In this document: positions 9,801 to 17,233 of the stretch, piece by piece
Layout: the number at the start of each line of letters is the position of its first letter
Numbering within the stretch: the stretch's first letter is position 1
Source: Planctellipticum variicoloris
Lineage (GTDB): Bacteria; Planctomycetota; Planctomycetia; Planctomycetales; Planctomycetaceae
Length of the DNA: 64,000 bases
Reading direction: 5' to 3'
NCBI RefSeq assembly: GCF_030622045.1
Contig: NZ_CP130886.1
Coordinates: forward strand, 4,844,001-4,908,000
Notes under the pieces: model-generated
Seen by the model: the letters and a program-made list of their open reading frames with translations, nothing else
The model's database searches: none
What the model was told of the DNA's origin: nothing
Translations under genes and position numbers: made by a program

Positions 9801-10628
9801 TCATCGGGTTACCTCGTCAATGGCGAAATTGGAATCGCCGTAGGTCACCGCCGAACGAAGGCTCGGAGCTCAACGCCGGAAAACCTGGAGATCGAGTTCT
9901 CGACTCAGCCGGGTCTGACGTTTGCGTTCTACAATAGCGACTTTTCCGATGATGGCGAGGCGAGCCTCGAGTTGGCCTACGCGCTCTCGGTTCATAAGGC
10001 TCAAGGGAGTGAGTTTGAGACGGTCATTCTCGTGCTACCCCGATCGTCGCTGATGGTCACTCGCGAATTGCTCTATACCGCTCTGACACGGCAAAAGAAG
10101 CAAGTGATTGTGCTTCTTCAAGGCACAGCAGTCGACCTGCATCGGTTTAGTTCTGATCAATACTCTGCGTCGGCCTGCCGCTTGACCAACCTATTCCGGC
10201 CGCCAAAGCCAATTCACGTTAAGAACGTGTTTCTGGAGGAGTTCCTCATCCATCATACGACGCGTGGAGAGCTTGTTCGGTCCAAGTCCGAAGTTATCGT
10301 CGCTAATCTGCTGAACGCTAATAAGATCGACTATGCCTATGAGCAACCGCTGGAGATTGACGGCAGCTTCACTGGAAAGTTCCCCGATTTTACGATCCAT
10401 GATGATGATGCAGGCGTGACGTATTACTGGGAGCACTTGGGGATGCTCGGTGATGCCGGATACAAACGCCGTTGGGAAGAGAAGGAACAGTGGTACGCCG
10501 ATCAGGGCATCTTGCGGTGGGACGCCACGGAAAGGTCGCCGCGACGACTGATTATTACCAGCGACGGGACACTTGGGGAAATCGACTCGGCGGAGATCGA
10601 GCGACTGATTCAGACGGTGTTTGGATAA
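6801..10628 (+). CDS. Large RecD-like SF1 helicase with C-terminal nuclease-like domain
   Basis: This is a 1275-residue protein. Residues 1-620 are an uncharacterised region containing an FYAK..PL...VLIGVGRV segment (about 200). The helicase core begins near 640: Walker A GRAGTGKTT (Lys663), Walker B VDECSM (Asp745), GDYRQLPP motif III, HKAQG (His1065) and a TALTR motif VI (Arg1097). This is the RecD/TraA-like SF1B pattern with a UvrD_C_2-type end. Residues about 1150-1250 resemble a PD-(D/E)XK or DUF559-like nuclease: SKSE, PDF (Asp1196) and YYWEHLG (Glu1211-His1212), with His where Lys is usual. The two-helicase arrangement and long unknown N-terminus do not match a system I know. The gene is not truncated. 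Confidence 0.85.
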   Translation: MTRTSRVLSYPLQHLSLRVPWHDGGWTGSVCHRPTLNTSCLKLKAIAPNRDDQAEEQSRGRSFAELLACGQSLPPCFDEHASFMAAFDLVRQKSHPYARTNPKTHGHFRPTTLRYPSYSAAAIPFRWLMQKEVFGAENNNRRGFRAVYPLADVSEEFEPELPFSTNWIQDYRNHTALLNCFWNHVQTEDSLVFFYAKQIPLVEDAGRRVLIGVGRVKHLGPLTEYEYEGSKEGAIRSLLWERMVTHSIRPDFVDGFLLPYHEALEQSDNGRRFDPAKVVAFVPDDHIYDFSYVTEHVGNDAAIGALQSIREALHHCADHFGYAAADQERWIDRELGRLWQRRGAWPGIGAVLSATGVALGNFVAQYLIDRAGDSASPWPVWDHTLSNLGEMPSELSQVLDSTIAASWKRMKPTRRAFLDLLSRLALSGEQAEVLATPEGRQARGITISDEAILENPYLLYEATRLMETPVSINVVDRGVFPSAAVRRRNPIPEPSLVKSAVDARRLRAMVIRQLESAANDGHTLQPRASVIQALRDGQSNDDDSPTLVTADLLEVAEHEVFDGEIRVVTMAHDSTAYQLERLAAAGDRLRRTIDKRVVADRHALVMDWRQCLNQFLPSNEASSSTDPQELAIEEQARQEKTAALNELAAARFSALIGRAGTGKTTVLSVLCAQPQINNAGVLLLAPTGKARVTMEEVARRAGSANTRAMTVAQYLSASCRYDFASQRYRMLGQTGDEVVGTVIVDECSMLTEEMLAAIFESLKKAERLILVGDYRQLPPIGAGRPFVDIVARLHPEKAFAAGMPHVAPSFAELMIPRRQGSGDRADLVLASWFSGGETSAGDDHVFGILSGTIQSDTLKFRTWETPAELQGLIPVVLREALAFDPELEEWQAFCKSLGGVQDKNGSFWFNNKWRDRDGSGTAAENWQILSPVRQRPWGVEALNRFIHQHFKSRQIEQARNPGPYRSIPSPKGDEQLVYGDKVMNVRNRRVHKSRIYPRPESSGYLVNGEIGIAVGHRRTKARSSTPENLEIEFSTQPGLTFAFYNSDFSDDGEASLELAYALSVHKAQGSEFETVILVLPRSSLMVTRELLYTALTRQKKQVIVLLQGTAVDLHRFSSDQYSASACRLTNLFRPPKPIHVKNVFLEEFLIHHTTRGELVRSKSEVIVANLLNANKIDYAYEQPLEIDGSFTGKFPDFTIHDDDAGVTYYWEHLGMLGDAGYKRRWEEKEQWYADQGILRWDATERSPRRLIITSDGTLGEIDSAEIERLIQTVFG

Positions 10629-10691
10629 AACCTGCGACTGTGATTCATTGGGCACCAATGGCCCTGACACATAACAAGAGCAGCTGAGAAG

Positions 10692-10738
10692 ACTGTCCTG
10701 CCGTTGGCGGAGCCGTTGTGGACAGTCCTGCGGACAGT
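10692..10738. repeat. Inverted repeat with an extra copy between convergent genes
   Basis: ACTGTCC at 10692-10698 is repeated inverted as GGACAGT at 10720-10726 and again at 10732-10738. The element lies between the 3' ends of the convergent helicase and capsid-like genes, where a terminator is expected. The stem is only 7 bp with a long loop and no T-run follows, so the terminator call is weak. Confidence 0.3.
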
Positions 10739-10757
10739 TCACAAGAGGGGGACGGAA

Positions 10758-11621
10758 TCATCGGCCTGTAATCACGATTCGTTGAGACGCCAAGAAGTTG
10801 TAGCAAAGCGTCCCAACCTGCTCGAAGATGCTGAATCCGACTTTTCTCTCCTGAGGAACGTCTGCGGTGATTACCGTAAGTTCTGTTCTAACTGGAAATC
10901 GTCCGTAGTACTCGCGTTCTCCGCAGATATACACGGTGCCAGGAGCGATGACACGACTCCGGATGACTTGGCAACCGTAGATTTTGCCGACGTAGCCGGT
11001 GCGGAATAGAGATTGCATCGTCTCCTGGTCGATGACATCGCGATCAAACTTGCGGATGTCGGCGTAATCTCGCCCATTGATGAAGATCCGTGCTGCCCGC
11101 AAGCCGTGTTCCTCGATCGCGCCTATTGCGTCTGCGATGGCGTCGGCCGTCAGCGGCGCGGCGATGGCGATATCCTGATGGGGATTGTCGGTGTCGGCGG
11201 CGAGCGCATTCATGGTCGCAAATACGCGCACGTCCTCCTTTTCCTTCACGCCGGCCACGCCGAGTTCGATCGTGCGTTTGATGAGGTCGTAGCGTCTTTC
11301 GCGGATCTGCGTTAGCGGAATAAGTGGCCATGTGGCCAACTCGTAGAGCGGGGCAAAGACACGTTCGCTGTTGACCAGGACCTGGATGGAGTCACCGGCC
11401 TCTCCAACGGCATAAGCCGGAACAATCGGATCTTTGTCGTATACGGGGAGTGCACCGTCTTCGAGATCTTCGACCAAGAATGCCTTCCGGCCGACGGCCG
11501 AGTAGTCGCGAAAACGTCGGAGGGACGGCGTCATTTTAGACGCCATGGTTCGACGGCCTTCGCCCGATTCGATGTAGCGGGCAATGACGTTCTTGAATGT
11601 TTGGATGCGAGGCAGACTCAT
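10758..11621 (-). CDS. Phage major-capsid-like protein
   Basis: A 287-residue soluble protein. The C-terminal third (GYVGKIYGCQVIRSRVIAPG, then a YYGRFPVRTELTV stretch and a GFSIFEQVGT segment) has the pattern of HK97-fold major capsid proteins: a loop that introduces a named epitope strand, an aromatic Arg-rich strand, and a terminal strand returning to the P-domain. The middle has a helix-rich segment of the spine-helix type. The assignment is by pattern only. The start at 11621 has an AGGAAA site 8 bases upstream. No portal, terminase, protease or tail gene is near, so it is either a relic of a prophage, a satellite-type particle gene, or an encapsulin-like shell protein. Confidence 0.5.
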   Translation of the reverse strand: MSLPRIQTFKNVIARYIESGEGRRTMASKMTPSLRRFRDYSAVGRKAFLVEDLEDGALPVYDKDPIVPAYAVGEAGDSIQVLVNSERVFAPLYELATWPLIPLTQIRERRYDLIKRTIELGVAGVKEKEDVRVFATMNALAADTDNPHQDIAIAAPLTADAIADAIGAIEEHGLRAARIFINGRDYADIRKFDRDVIDQETMQSLFRTGYVGKIYGCQVIRSRVIAPGTVYICGEREYYGRFPVRTELTVITADVPQERKVGFSIFEQVGTLCYNFLASQRIVITGR

Positions 11622-11812
11622 GATTGTGTTTCCTGTGCCGGATTAGCCTTGGGCATTGCTGGCAATTGCCTGCCCCGGACATTTGGGGGGGGGGCATGTT
11701 CTCGTCTGCTTCCAAGGTTCACCCAAAGCGCAGAAGTGATCCGCCGAAGGACTGATCCCACTGCAATCACCGCGTTTGCGGACTCGGCGCTGAGTTCGGC
11801 GGATTCGGTCTG

Positions 11813-12316
11813 TCAGCGCTTCTCAGGGCCATTCTGGACCGAAGTCAGCGAATCAGAATGCTTGCCGGCGTGGTGCCGTGCCTTGGTGGTGTCCGTTCTC
11901 GGCCACACGTGCGGTGGTGTGATTACGCCGTCAACGAACAGGACGCCGGTGAAACAGAGACCTCGGTCCAGGTATCGAGGGTATTTCTGGTTGAACCATT
12001 TCCCGTTGCTGATCCATTGGGCTGGACTTCGCCGAGACTTTCTTGGGAACGTTCGGCTGGCCTGTCGGCACCAGCCGGATTGCACACTTCGGACCAGCCG
12101 GAAGAACTCTGGGCAGGGGCTTGGGCAGGAAACCGTGGCTGCCGGGTTGAAGTACCGGCAACCTGTTGGATCTTGCTGCAGGGTTGCTGCGATGCGTTCC
12201 GCTACAGACTCGGCCAGGGTGTTCCAGTCGACGGGGTGGTGATCCACCCGGACCTTCGGTTTCAGGGGGATCGGTACCGCGTCCATGACCGTTGTTCGGC
12301 TCGTTGGCTTCGCCAT
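11813..12316 (-). CDS. Small hypothetical protein of the mobile element
   Basis: A 167-residue frame starting at ATG 12316 behind a strong AGGAG (8-base spacing). The N-terminus (MAKPTSRTTVMDAV) is followed by a plausible helical region (DWNTLAESVAERIAATLQQ) and later a KWFNQKYPRYLDRG segment. The middle is unusually rich in Arg, Ser and Cys. The frame is open upstream to 12829, but the ribosome binding site favours the shorter protein. I recognise no family. The N-terminal 55 residues look like real coding sequence; the C-terminal part is less certain and may be decayed. Confidence 0.45.
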   Translation of the reverse strand: MAKPTSRTTVMDAVPIPLKPKVRVDHHPVDWNTLAESVAERIAATLQQDPTGCRYFNPAATVSCPSPCPEFFRLVRSVQSGWCRQASRTFPRKSRRSPAQWISNGKWFNQKYPRYLDRGLCFTGVLFVDGVITPPHVWPRTDTTKARHHAGKHSDSLTSVQNGPEKR

Positions 12317-12371
12317 TGAGAATTCTCCTGCTTTGAGTTTCTTCCTGCCGTCCCTTGACCGTGAGACGGGG

Positions 12372-12653
12372 TCAGCGCTGGCCGTGGTCGGCCTCGACCG
12401 TTCTGGGCTCAGGTGGGCCTGCTGGTGCCTGCGGCAGGCGGTTGGCCGGGTACGGGCGGGAGTCCGACAGGACTTTGGCGACGTACACGGCAAACCGGAT
12501 TCCTGACAGGTAGGCCTGAGCCTTGGCGTGATTGAAGACGGATTCCGGTACTGCCACGTGTACGATCCGGAATCCTGAGGGAAGACCCCCGTGCGCGGAT
12601 CGTGGCGGCGACAGGGCCTGGTGCTCCTGCACTCGGCTGTGAATGTCAGACAT
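12372..12653 (-). CDS. Small plasmid/phage-type hypothetical protein
   Basis: A 93-residue protein whose centre (RIVHVAVPESVFNHAKAQAY, then LSGIRFAVYVAKVL) reads as a beta strand followed by two helices, the layout of ribbon-helix-helix-type DNA-binding or CopG-like proteins. The C-terminus is proline-rich and probably disordered. It lies 55 bases upstream of the next small leftward gene. A regulatory or DNA-binding role for the element is possible but not shown. Confidence 0.5.
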   Translation of the reverse strand: MSDIHSRVQEHQALSPPRSAHGGLPSGFRIVHVAVPESVFNHAKAQAYLSGIRFAVYVAKVLSDSRPYPANRLPQAPAGPPEPRTVEADHGQR

Positions 12654-13296
12654 TGTTCAAAGTCCTTCGTGTGTGTTGAGGGATGTTCCGGTCGATTCGA
12701 CCTGAAAGTGAGGTCTTTGCCTCCACAATAATTCCCTTCTTCAATTCCCCTGATTGACCTGCGTGTTCTTCCTGCCCTTGAGCTTTCCAGTACCTGATCT
12801 TGTGACTTTGCTTCGTTGAAGTGATTCAAGTCCTGTTTCTATTCCCGTTCATTCTTGTCCTGTGTTTGCTTCAACATGTTCTTATGCCTCAATCTCACGA
12901 GTCTGAGTTTCGGCAGCAGAGGGGTGGTGATCAACCATGTTGACCACGCTCGCCAGGGCGAGCACCGGAGCGGATTGCGATGGCGTCCTGCCAGCCCCTT
13001 CGGTTGATTTCCAGTCTTCTGCTTCTACCGGGGAATTGAATGATTCACTGGCCGACCGTGCCTCAATGAATAGCTTCTCGCCGCCGCATCGAGAATGATC
13101 GGTAGTCCGGAGCGAGAAGGCGGGCCGAGCAGCATCGAGTCTGCGATCTATCGTAAACGTTATACGTAGCGCTTATCATGACTCGGAACGCAGAGGCACT
13201 CACTTACGAAGTGTCCGATGCAAGGAATGCCGGCATGGATCGCCGAAGCAAAGCGATCAATGGTCTCATGGATTCACGTTGGCAATCGCCAACACG
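12654..13296. other. Intergenic region without recognised genes
   Basis: About 640 bases between two leftward genes. It has several short A+T-rich stretches. Near 13150-13170 three palindromic hexamers follow one another (AACGTT, TACGTA, AGCGCT), the last two sharing a base. I cannot support any coding sequence, RNA or clear promoter here. Confidence 0.4.
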
Positions 13297-14106
13297 CTAC
13301 CGAAGACTTCCATTGAATGTATACTCAAGCCATTGTCGCAGTGGCGCCCATTGGGTATCACGCAACCTGCTTGCCCACTCCTTTAATGGCGGAGGAACCG
13401 CAGTCTTTAGATCGGACGACAGAGGCACTTTCCCTGCCAGGTGCGCAGACCACTTCACAAGCTCGACGAAAACGTTTAGTCGCTCTTGAGGAAGAGGTTT
13501 CTTCCAGAGAGTACGCGCCTCGACGAGACTGCCCTCATATCCTGACGATGTCCACACCCGCCGCACACTCTCCAGGAAGTCCGAAGACACGGGTTCAACA
13601 ACGACCTTCTCGATAAGGTCAAGCGAAAGAAACGAGGTTCCAAGTGAGACTTCCAGCCCGTTGCACGTCAACTGCCACCATTTCTTATCACGTAGCTCGA
13701 AGCAGGACTCCAGTTCCTCAGCAGACATCCGCTCAGTGGCCAGCTCAAACTCCTTGGTCGCTGCGTTCTTGCGAGTCACGGCAACGTCGCTGACTTGCCC
13801 CCAAGCACTCCTTTCGAAGACCAACGTGATAGGACCGTAAGCGTTAGGGATACAGACAGGCGACGCCCAGAAGAGTCCGCCGAAGTCCTCAAGATTACCG
13901 AATACACGCTCCCAGACACCGCGTTGCTTATCGGAAGCATCACTGTAAAATGCAGTGAAGTCTACGGTCGAGTTCGTAAGTTCACGGCGAGACAGTAGTG
14001 CTCGCCGACTACAGTACCCCGCGAAATCCCTGAGGTTGGTCGCGTGATGAAGCCTCGCGAACCTGTTGAGCAGGACTTTGCCGATTTGTTGAGCGGCCAT
14101 CTTCAC
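13297..14106 (-). CDS. Hypothetical protein, possible ADP-ribosyltransferase-like N-terminus
   Basis: A 269-residue soluble protein starting at GTG 14106 (or ATG 14100). The N-terminal third has LHHATNLRDFAGYCSRRALLSR, then FTAFYSDASD and a VCIPNAYGPITLVFE segment. The order H-x-T-x-x-x-L, a short helix ending in a leucine/serine-arginine turn, and a later N-x-YGPI strand is reminiscent of small ART-fold toxins such as DUF4433/DarT. That is only pattern resemblance, and the catalytic residues cannot be assigned. The C-terminal half is helical with several Trp. It stands alone in the island, so a toxin or defence-effector role is conceivable but unproven. Confidence 0.6.
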   Translation of the reverse strand: MKMAAQQIGKVLLNRFARLHHATNLRDFAGYCSRRALLSRRELTNSTVDFTAFYSDASDKQRGVWERVFGNLEDFGGLFWASPVCIPNAYGPITLVFERSAWGQVSDVAVTRKNAATKEFELATERMSAEELESCFELRDKKWWQLTCNGLEVSLGTSFLSLDLIEKVVVEPVSSDFLESVRRVWTSSGYEGSLVEARTLWKKPLPQERLNVFVELVKWSAHLAGKVPLSSDLKTAVPPPLKEWASRLRDTQWAPLRQWLEYTFNGSLR

Positions 14107-14518
14107 GATTCCGACAAATGAGTCGCGACATTTTGAATGTTAACGCCGGAATCATGGATTCTGCCAGAAGCGCAGACGTTTTGCACCTCGCAAGCGACGC
14201 GTTGTTTGGCGGTGCGACCGTACTTCCCCGCGGGTATTGCATACGCCACGGAGACGGCGGGGCGACCCAAGGCCGCGCCCGTCAGCCGTTCGCTGCCGAG
14301 CACCTCGATGCAGTTTTCGAACGGCGGATGTGCTTTCCACAACCTCGCTCAACTGCCGTAGCTGAAGGCCGCCGCCCGCGGCCTCACGTTTTCGGTCCGC
14401 TTCCGGTATGAGACTGCGGGCTTGGATTTCTCCAGGCGGTTCGCCCGCGCCACGATCGACCATTGATGTGATCCAGCTTCGAATTCGCCGCCCGCCCAGA
14501 AGTGACGAGCAAACGAAG
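14107..14518. other. Intergenic region without recognised genes
   Basis: About 410 bases between the 3' end of the DnaX-like gene and the start of the unknown gene at 14106. It is GC-rich and contains no frame with a credible start and composition. No repeat, tRNA or hairpin stands out. It should contain the promoter for the leftward gene at 14106, but I cannot point to it. Confidence 0.4.
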
Positions 14519-15352
14519 TCACTCCTCAAGATCAAAAACGTGTTCCTCTACGCTCGCCAGAGTCAGAACCTTGTTGCGCCGCTTGTGGGCCTTGTTGAGC
14601 ACCTGCAGAGCCATGCCCGGAATCTGGTGGCAGCGTTCCGCCAGGAGCGGCAGCGTCGTTTCTGGAACTTCGACGCGAATTCCCCATTCGTGGCAGCGTT
14701 TCGCCAGCCAGAGAACGAGCGTATCGAGATCCGGCAACTCCGTCGTGATCCGGAATGTAAAACGGTTCTGAAACATCTTGTCCAGCGGCTGGCCGCTGTC
14801 GCCGTCGCGTTTGACGTAGGCAGAGGATGCAATCCAGATCGCCGGAAAGTCCTCCAGCGGCTTCAGCAGCCGTTCGTCCATGAACCGGCGCGAAAGTCGA
14901 TGGACCTCGTCCAGGTAAATAATCCGCAGATCCTCGTTACAGACCCGAATCTTGGCCAGCTTGGCTTCCAGGTCTGCTTCCGTGAGTCGCGTGCAGTCGA
15001 CGGGATGGTAATGGTAGCGGACGGGCGTCGGCGCTTCGTGCTCGTCGAGGAAATCCACGATGTTTTCCCAGCCGTCGTTGCCGTAGAGGTGATGATTCAG
15101 CGTGCAGGACTTGCAGGTACCGCACGGGTTCATCGTGCTGAAGTCAAAGTTCAGGCATCCCAGGCACTTGATGCCAAAGGTGACCGCCGAAGTCTTGCCG
15201 GTACGGGACGGTCCTGTCGCCAGCAGATTGAATCCACTCCGGTGCCCGTCCTTGCGGACGCACCAGATCATGTCCCAGAAGTATTCCTTGAGGACGCGGT
15301 TTCCGACGATCTGATCCCAGCGTTCCGGGATCCAGCGTTCAATGTCCTTCAT
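14519..15352 (-). CDS. DnaX/clamp-loader-like AAA+ ATPase of the mobile element
   Basis: A 277-residue AAA+ protein: an N-terminal PERWDQIVGN-type entry, Walker A GPSRTGKT, a CxxC-rich insertion (CLGCLN...CGTCKSC) as in the zinc module of DnaX gamma/tau, and Walker B IIYLDEVHRLS. The remainder is a helical lid ending in VLNKAHKRRNKVLTLA. It lacks the long tau C-terminus, so it is a short clamp-loader-like subunit of the type found in phages and plasmids. The ATG at 15352 overlaps the upstream gene by 14 bases and begins the conserved part (MKDIERW), so the upstream extension to 15511 is rejected. It is the last gene of a three-gene leftward operon. Confidence 0.75.
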   Translation of the reverse strand: MKDIERWIPERWDQIVGNRVLKEYFWDMIWCVRKDGHRSGFNLLATGPSRTGKTSAVTFGIKCLGCLNFDFSTMNPCGTCKSCTLNHHLYGNDGWENIVDFLDEHEAPTPVRYHYHPVDCTRLTEADLEAKLAKIRVCNEDLRIIYLDEVHRLSRRFMDERLLKPLEDFPAIWIASSAYVKRDGDSGQPLDKMFQNRFTFRITTELPDLDTLVLWLAKRCHEWGIRVEVPETTLPLLAERCHQIPGMALQVLNKAHKRRNKVLTLASVEEHVFDLEE

Positions 15353-16112
15353 CGTTCGTCTCCTCGTTCGGGGTTCGCAGCAGGTCAAAAAGTGTTTTGC
15401 GGAAATCATCGTCACCACCGTCGGGACGGCGGAATCCCGTGGGGTGATGGGAGTTGTCGACCGACGGTGGCAGGGGCGGTCCCGCCGCATCGCCGCCACT
15501 CGGCTTTTCATTCGCCAAGCGGACGAAACGCGTACCGCCCGCTCGGCGACCGAGTTCGGCTGTGATGCTGGCTCGCTGCAGGAGCGGTTTCAGATCCTCA
15601 ATCCGACGACTGAGCTGCGGAGCGGCCTTGGGCCAGAGTCGATCTTTCGTGTCGAGACCCGCCGAACGCGCCACCTGGTCGAGATCCGCTTTGAGCGCCG
15701 TACAGGATTTGTCGAAGACCGCGTGGTCGTGCATGAAAATCAGCAGGGCTTCCAGCAGCGGGTCGGCGTCCATCGCCTCGGTGAGTTCGACTTCGTGCCG
15801 GGAATCGTGCCAAGCTTTGCCTACGAGGACTCTGACGATCCGATCAATTTCTCGGTCGGCGAGTACAATCCCGGTTCGATTCCACACGAACTCCGCGATC
15901 CAGGCTTTGACCCGGTCGGACTGGAGCGGCCAGGTCTCACGAGTCGATCGTCCAGAGACATCAGGGAGCCTGATGGTTGGCTGACCGACGACGTTGATGA
16001 ACAGTTCCGGTCGAGTCTCCAGAATCAGCGCCAGCGCCATCGCTGGCTGACTTACCACGCTGGCTCGCTCCGGATCGTTGCCGCGTTGATTGGATTCATT
16101 GAGGGCGGTCAT
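15339..16112 (-). CDS. Hypothetical protein co-operonic with DnaX-like ATPase
   Basis: A 257-residue protein without signal peptide. The N-terminal half contains TWPLQSDRVKAWIAEFVWNR, then a helical region; residues about 150-200 have a WPKAAPQLSRRIEDLKPLLQ segment that resembles the winged-helix tail seen after phage primase or helicase domains. The C-terminus is disordered (Pro, Asp, Gly-rich). It overlaps both neighbours (17 and 14 bases), which argues for a coupled replication-type operon. No catalytic motif was found; the helix-turn-helix idea is inference. Confidence 0.65.
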   Translation of the reverse strand: MTALNESNQRGNDPERASVVSQPAMALALILETRPELFINVVGQPTIRLPDVSGRSTRETWPLQSDRVKAWIAEFVWNRTGIVLADREIDRIVRVLVGKAWHDSRHEVELTEAMDADPLLEALLIFMHDHAVFDKSCTALKADLDQVARSAGLDTKDRLWPKAAPQLSRRIEDLKPLLQRASITAELGRRAGGTRFVRLANEKPSGGDAAGPPLPPSVDNSHHPTGFRRPDGGDDDFRKTLFDLLRTPNEETNDEGH

Positions 16113-16371
16113 TTGCGCCCTTCCTGCTGGTCCGATTCGGCGAGTCGTTGGGGTCGACTTTGCTGGCAGAACTTCGCGATTCCGCGGTCGATGGATCAGC
16201 CGCGTCCCCTTGCGGCACGTCGAGGTCTGATCTGACCCACGGCTGCACCATCAGCAGAATGGCGGCGCAAAGATGATCCGGCAGATGCGGCCACGCCTCG
16301 GCGAGCGCCAAGAACCCGCGAGCACTGTCAGCATCGCCATCCATTTGCGACGGGGTGCCCAAATCGGACAC
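16096..16371 (-). CDS. Small hypothetical protein, first gene of replication-type operon
   Basis: A 91-residue protein with a short helical core (GFLALAEAWPHLPDHLCAAILLMVQ) and a Ser/Asp/Arg-rich tail. The start may be GTG 16371 or ATG 16344; neither has a strong ribosome binding site. It overlaps the following gene by 17 bases. The GTG lies about 60 bases from the tRNA-like fragment, so the operon begins at the very edge of the integrated element. I recognise no family. Confidence 0.5.
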   Translation of the reverse strand: MSDLGTPSQMDGDADSARGFLALAEAWPHLPDHLCAAILLMVQPWVRSDLDVPQGDAADPSTAESRSSASKVDPNDSPNRTSRKGANDRPQ

Positions 16372-16429
16372 CTGCCGGCCAGGCCGATTTGCTAAACCGT
16401 TGCCATCAAAGAGGGTTGGAGAAACCGGA

Positions 16430-16478
16430 CGTCCGTCTACGGAACCGAAGGTTGCTGGTTCGAGCCCAGCGAGGTGTA
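16430..16478 (+). other. 3' half of a tRNA-Arg(ACG)-like sequence, probable attachment site
   Basis: An anticodon-arm-like segment (32-36/44-48 of the 164xx block, loop CTACGGA with ACG at the anticodon position, four of five stem pairs) is followed by a short variable loop, then a perfect T-arm (GCTGG, loop TTCGAGC, CCAGC; 16454-16470) and a 3' acceptor strand GAGGTGT plus A. No D-arm or matching 5' acceptor is placed correctly upstream, so it is a fragment and not a working tRNA. Tyrosine recombinases commonly integrate into tRNA 3' ends and leave such a fragment. The recombinase remnant ends inside it, and its last codons are antisense to it. Confidence 0.6.
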
Positions 16479-17108
16479 CTGACGCTCACGGCACTGAGCG
16501 GCAAGAATCGGCAAACGCTGGAACTCCAAGGGGTTCTGGCGTTTTTCGTTTTCTGACTTCCGCGGCTTTCCGCCCGTTTCCGACGCTTGCTGCAGCGCTT
16601 TTAGCAGCGCCTTTTCTCCCGCTGCTCGCTCGAAATGCTCGTCGGTGACCTGCAGGTCATGGGCCGCTGCGACCTGGACGCTGTTGCCCAGCCATTTCGA
16701 GACGACGTGCGTCGGGAACCGATTCGCCAGGTCGGTTTCGCACGACGCCCGCAGGTTGTGGAACGGACGGGTCCATGGCTCCAGGCCGGCCCGCAGGATC
16801 ATTCGCAGCATGTGGGTTCTCGAGTTCTGGCAGCCGCGACGGTACTTCTCGACCACGAAGGCCGCCCCAGGCTGGGCCGGCTCGAAGGCTTCCGCCAATG
16901 ACTCCCGGATCTCGGGAAACAGCGGGACGATCCGGAGCTCTTTGCCGGCGTGATGCTCCGTCTTCGGCGACCGGACCAGCATTTGGTTGCGTGCCCAGTC
17001 GATGTCCTCCCAACGCAGAGCCATCGTCTCCGACGGCGTCCGTCGTCCTGCGAAGCGAGCCAAAGCGATAATCACCCGCCACTCGGCGTCCGGCGCCATC
17101 GCCATCAC
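16437..17108 (-). pseudogene. Tyrosine recombinase (phage integrase), truncated with lost catalytic Tyr
   Basis: Only the C-terminal catalytic domain remains (about 223 residues). Recognisable parts are the Arg motif (AGRRTPSETMALRWEDIDW), the H-x-x-R box (HNLRASCETDLANRFPTHVV) and the segment before the nucleophile. Where the family has His-Tyr-Leu-Gln-Val-Thr-Asp, this copy reads AAHDLQVTD: the catalytic Tyr is Asp, a TAC-to-GAC change. Family-like sequence continues in frame a few codons upstream of 17108 (GFIRDVMAMAPDAEW) and then ends before the next gene, so the DNA-binding domain is gone. The last codons (SNQQPSVP) read antisense through the tRNA-like fragment. It is an inactive remnant. 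Confidence 0.85.
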
Positions 17109-17233
17109 GTCCCGGATGAACCCGAAAATCTTGTATCTTCTGTCGGTCCAGGTGCGAATCTGGCGCGCGCTGTCGGCCGCCAGCCCGTCTGGATCACAGT
17201 TCCTTTCGCAAACAGCCCCCCCGGAGCCTCACC

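Noticed and set aside
10629-10757. A strong rho-independent terminator after the large helicase
   Set aside because: Only a 7-bp interrupted repeat without a T-run is seen; listed as a weak repeat.
11813-12829. A 338-residue leftward gene over the whole open frame
   Set aside because: A strong ribosome binding site at 12316 and the composition of the upstream part favour the shorter start.
16368-16478. A complete tRNA gene, because ACACCTG at 16368-16374 pairs six of seven with the GAGGTGT acceptor strand
   Set aside because: It would be 111 bases long without a proper D-arm; only the 3' half is tRNA-like, so I call a fragment.
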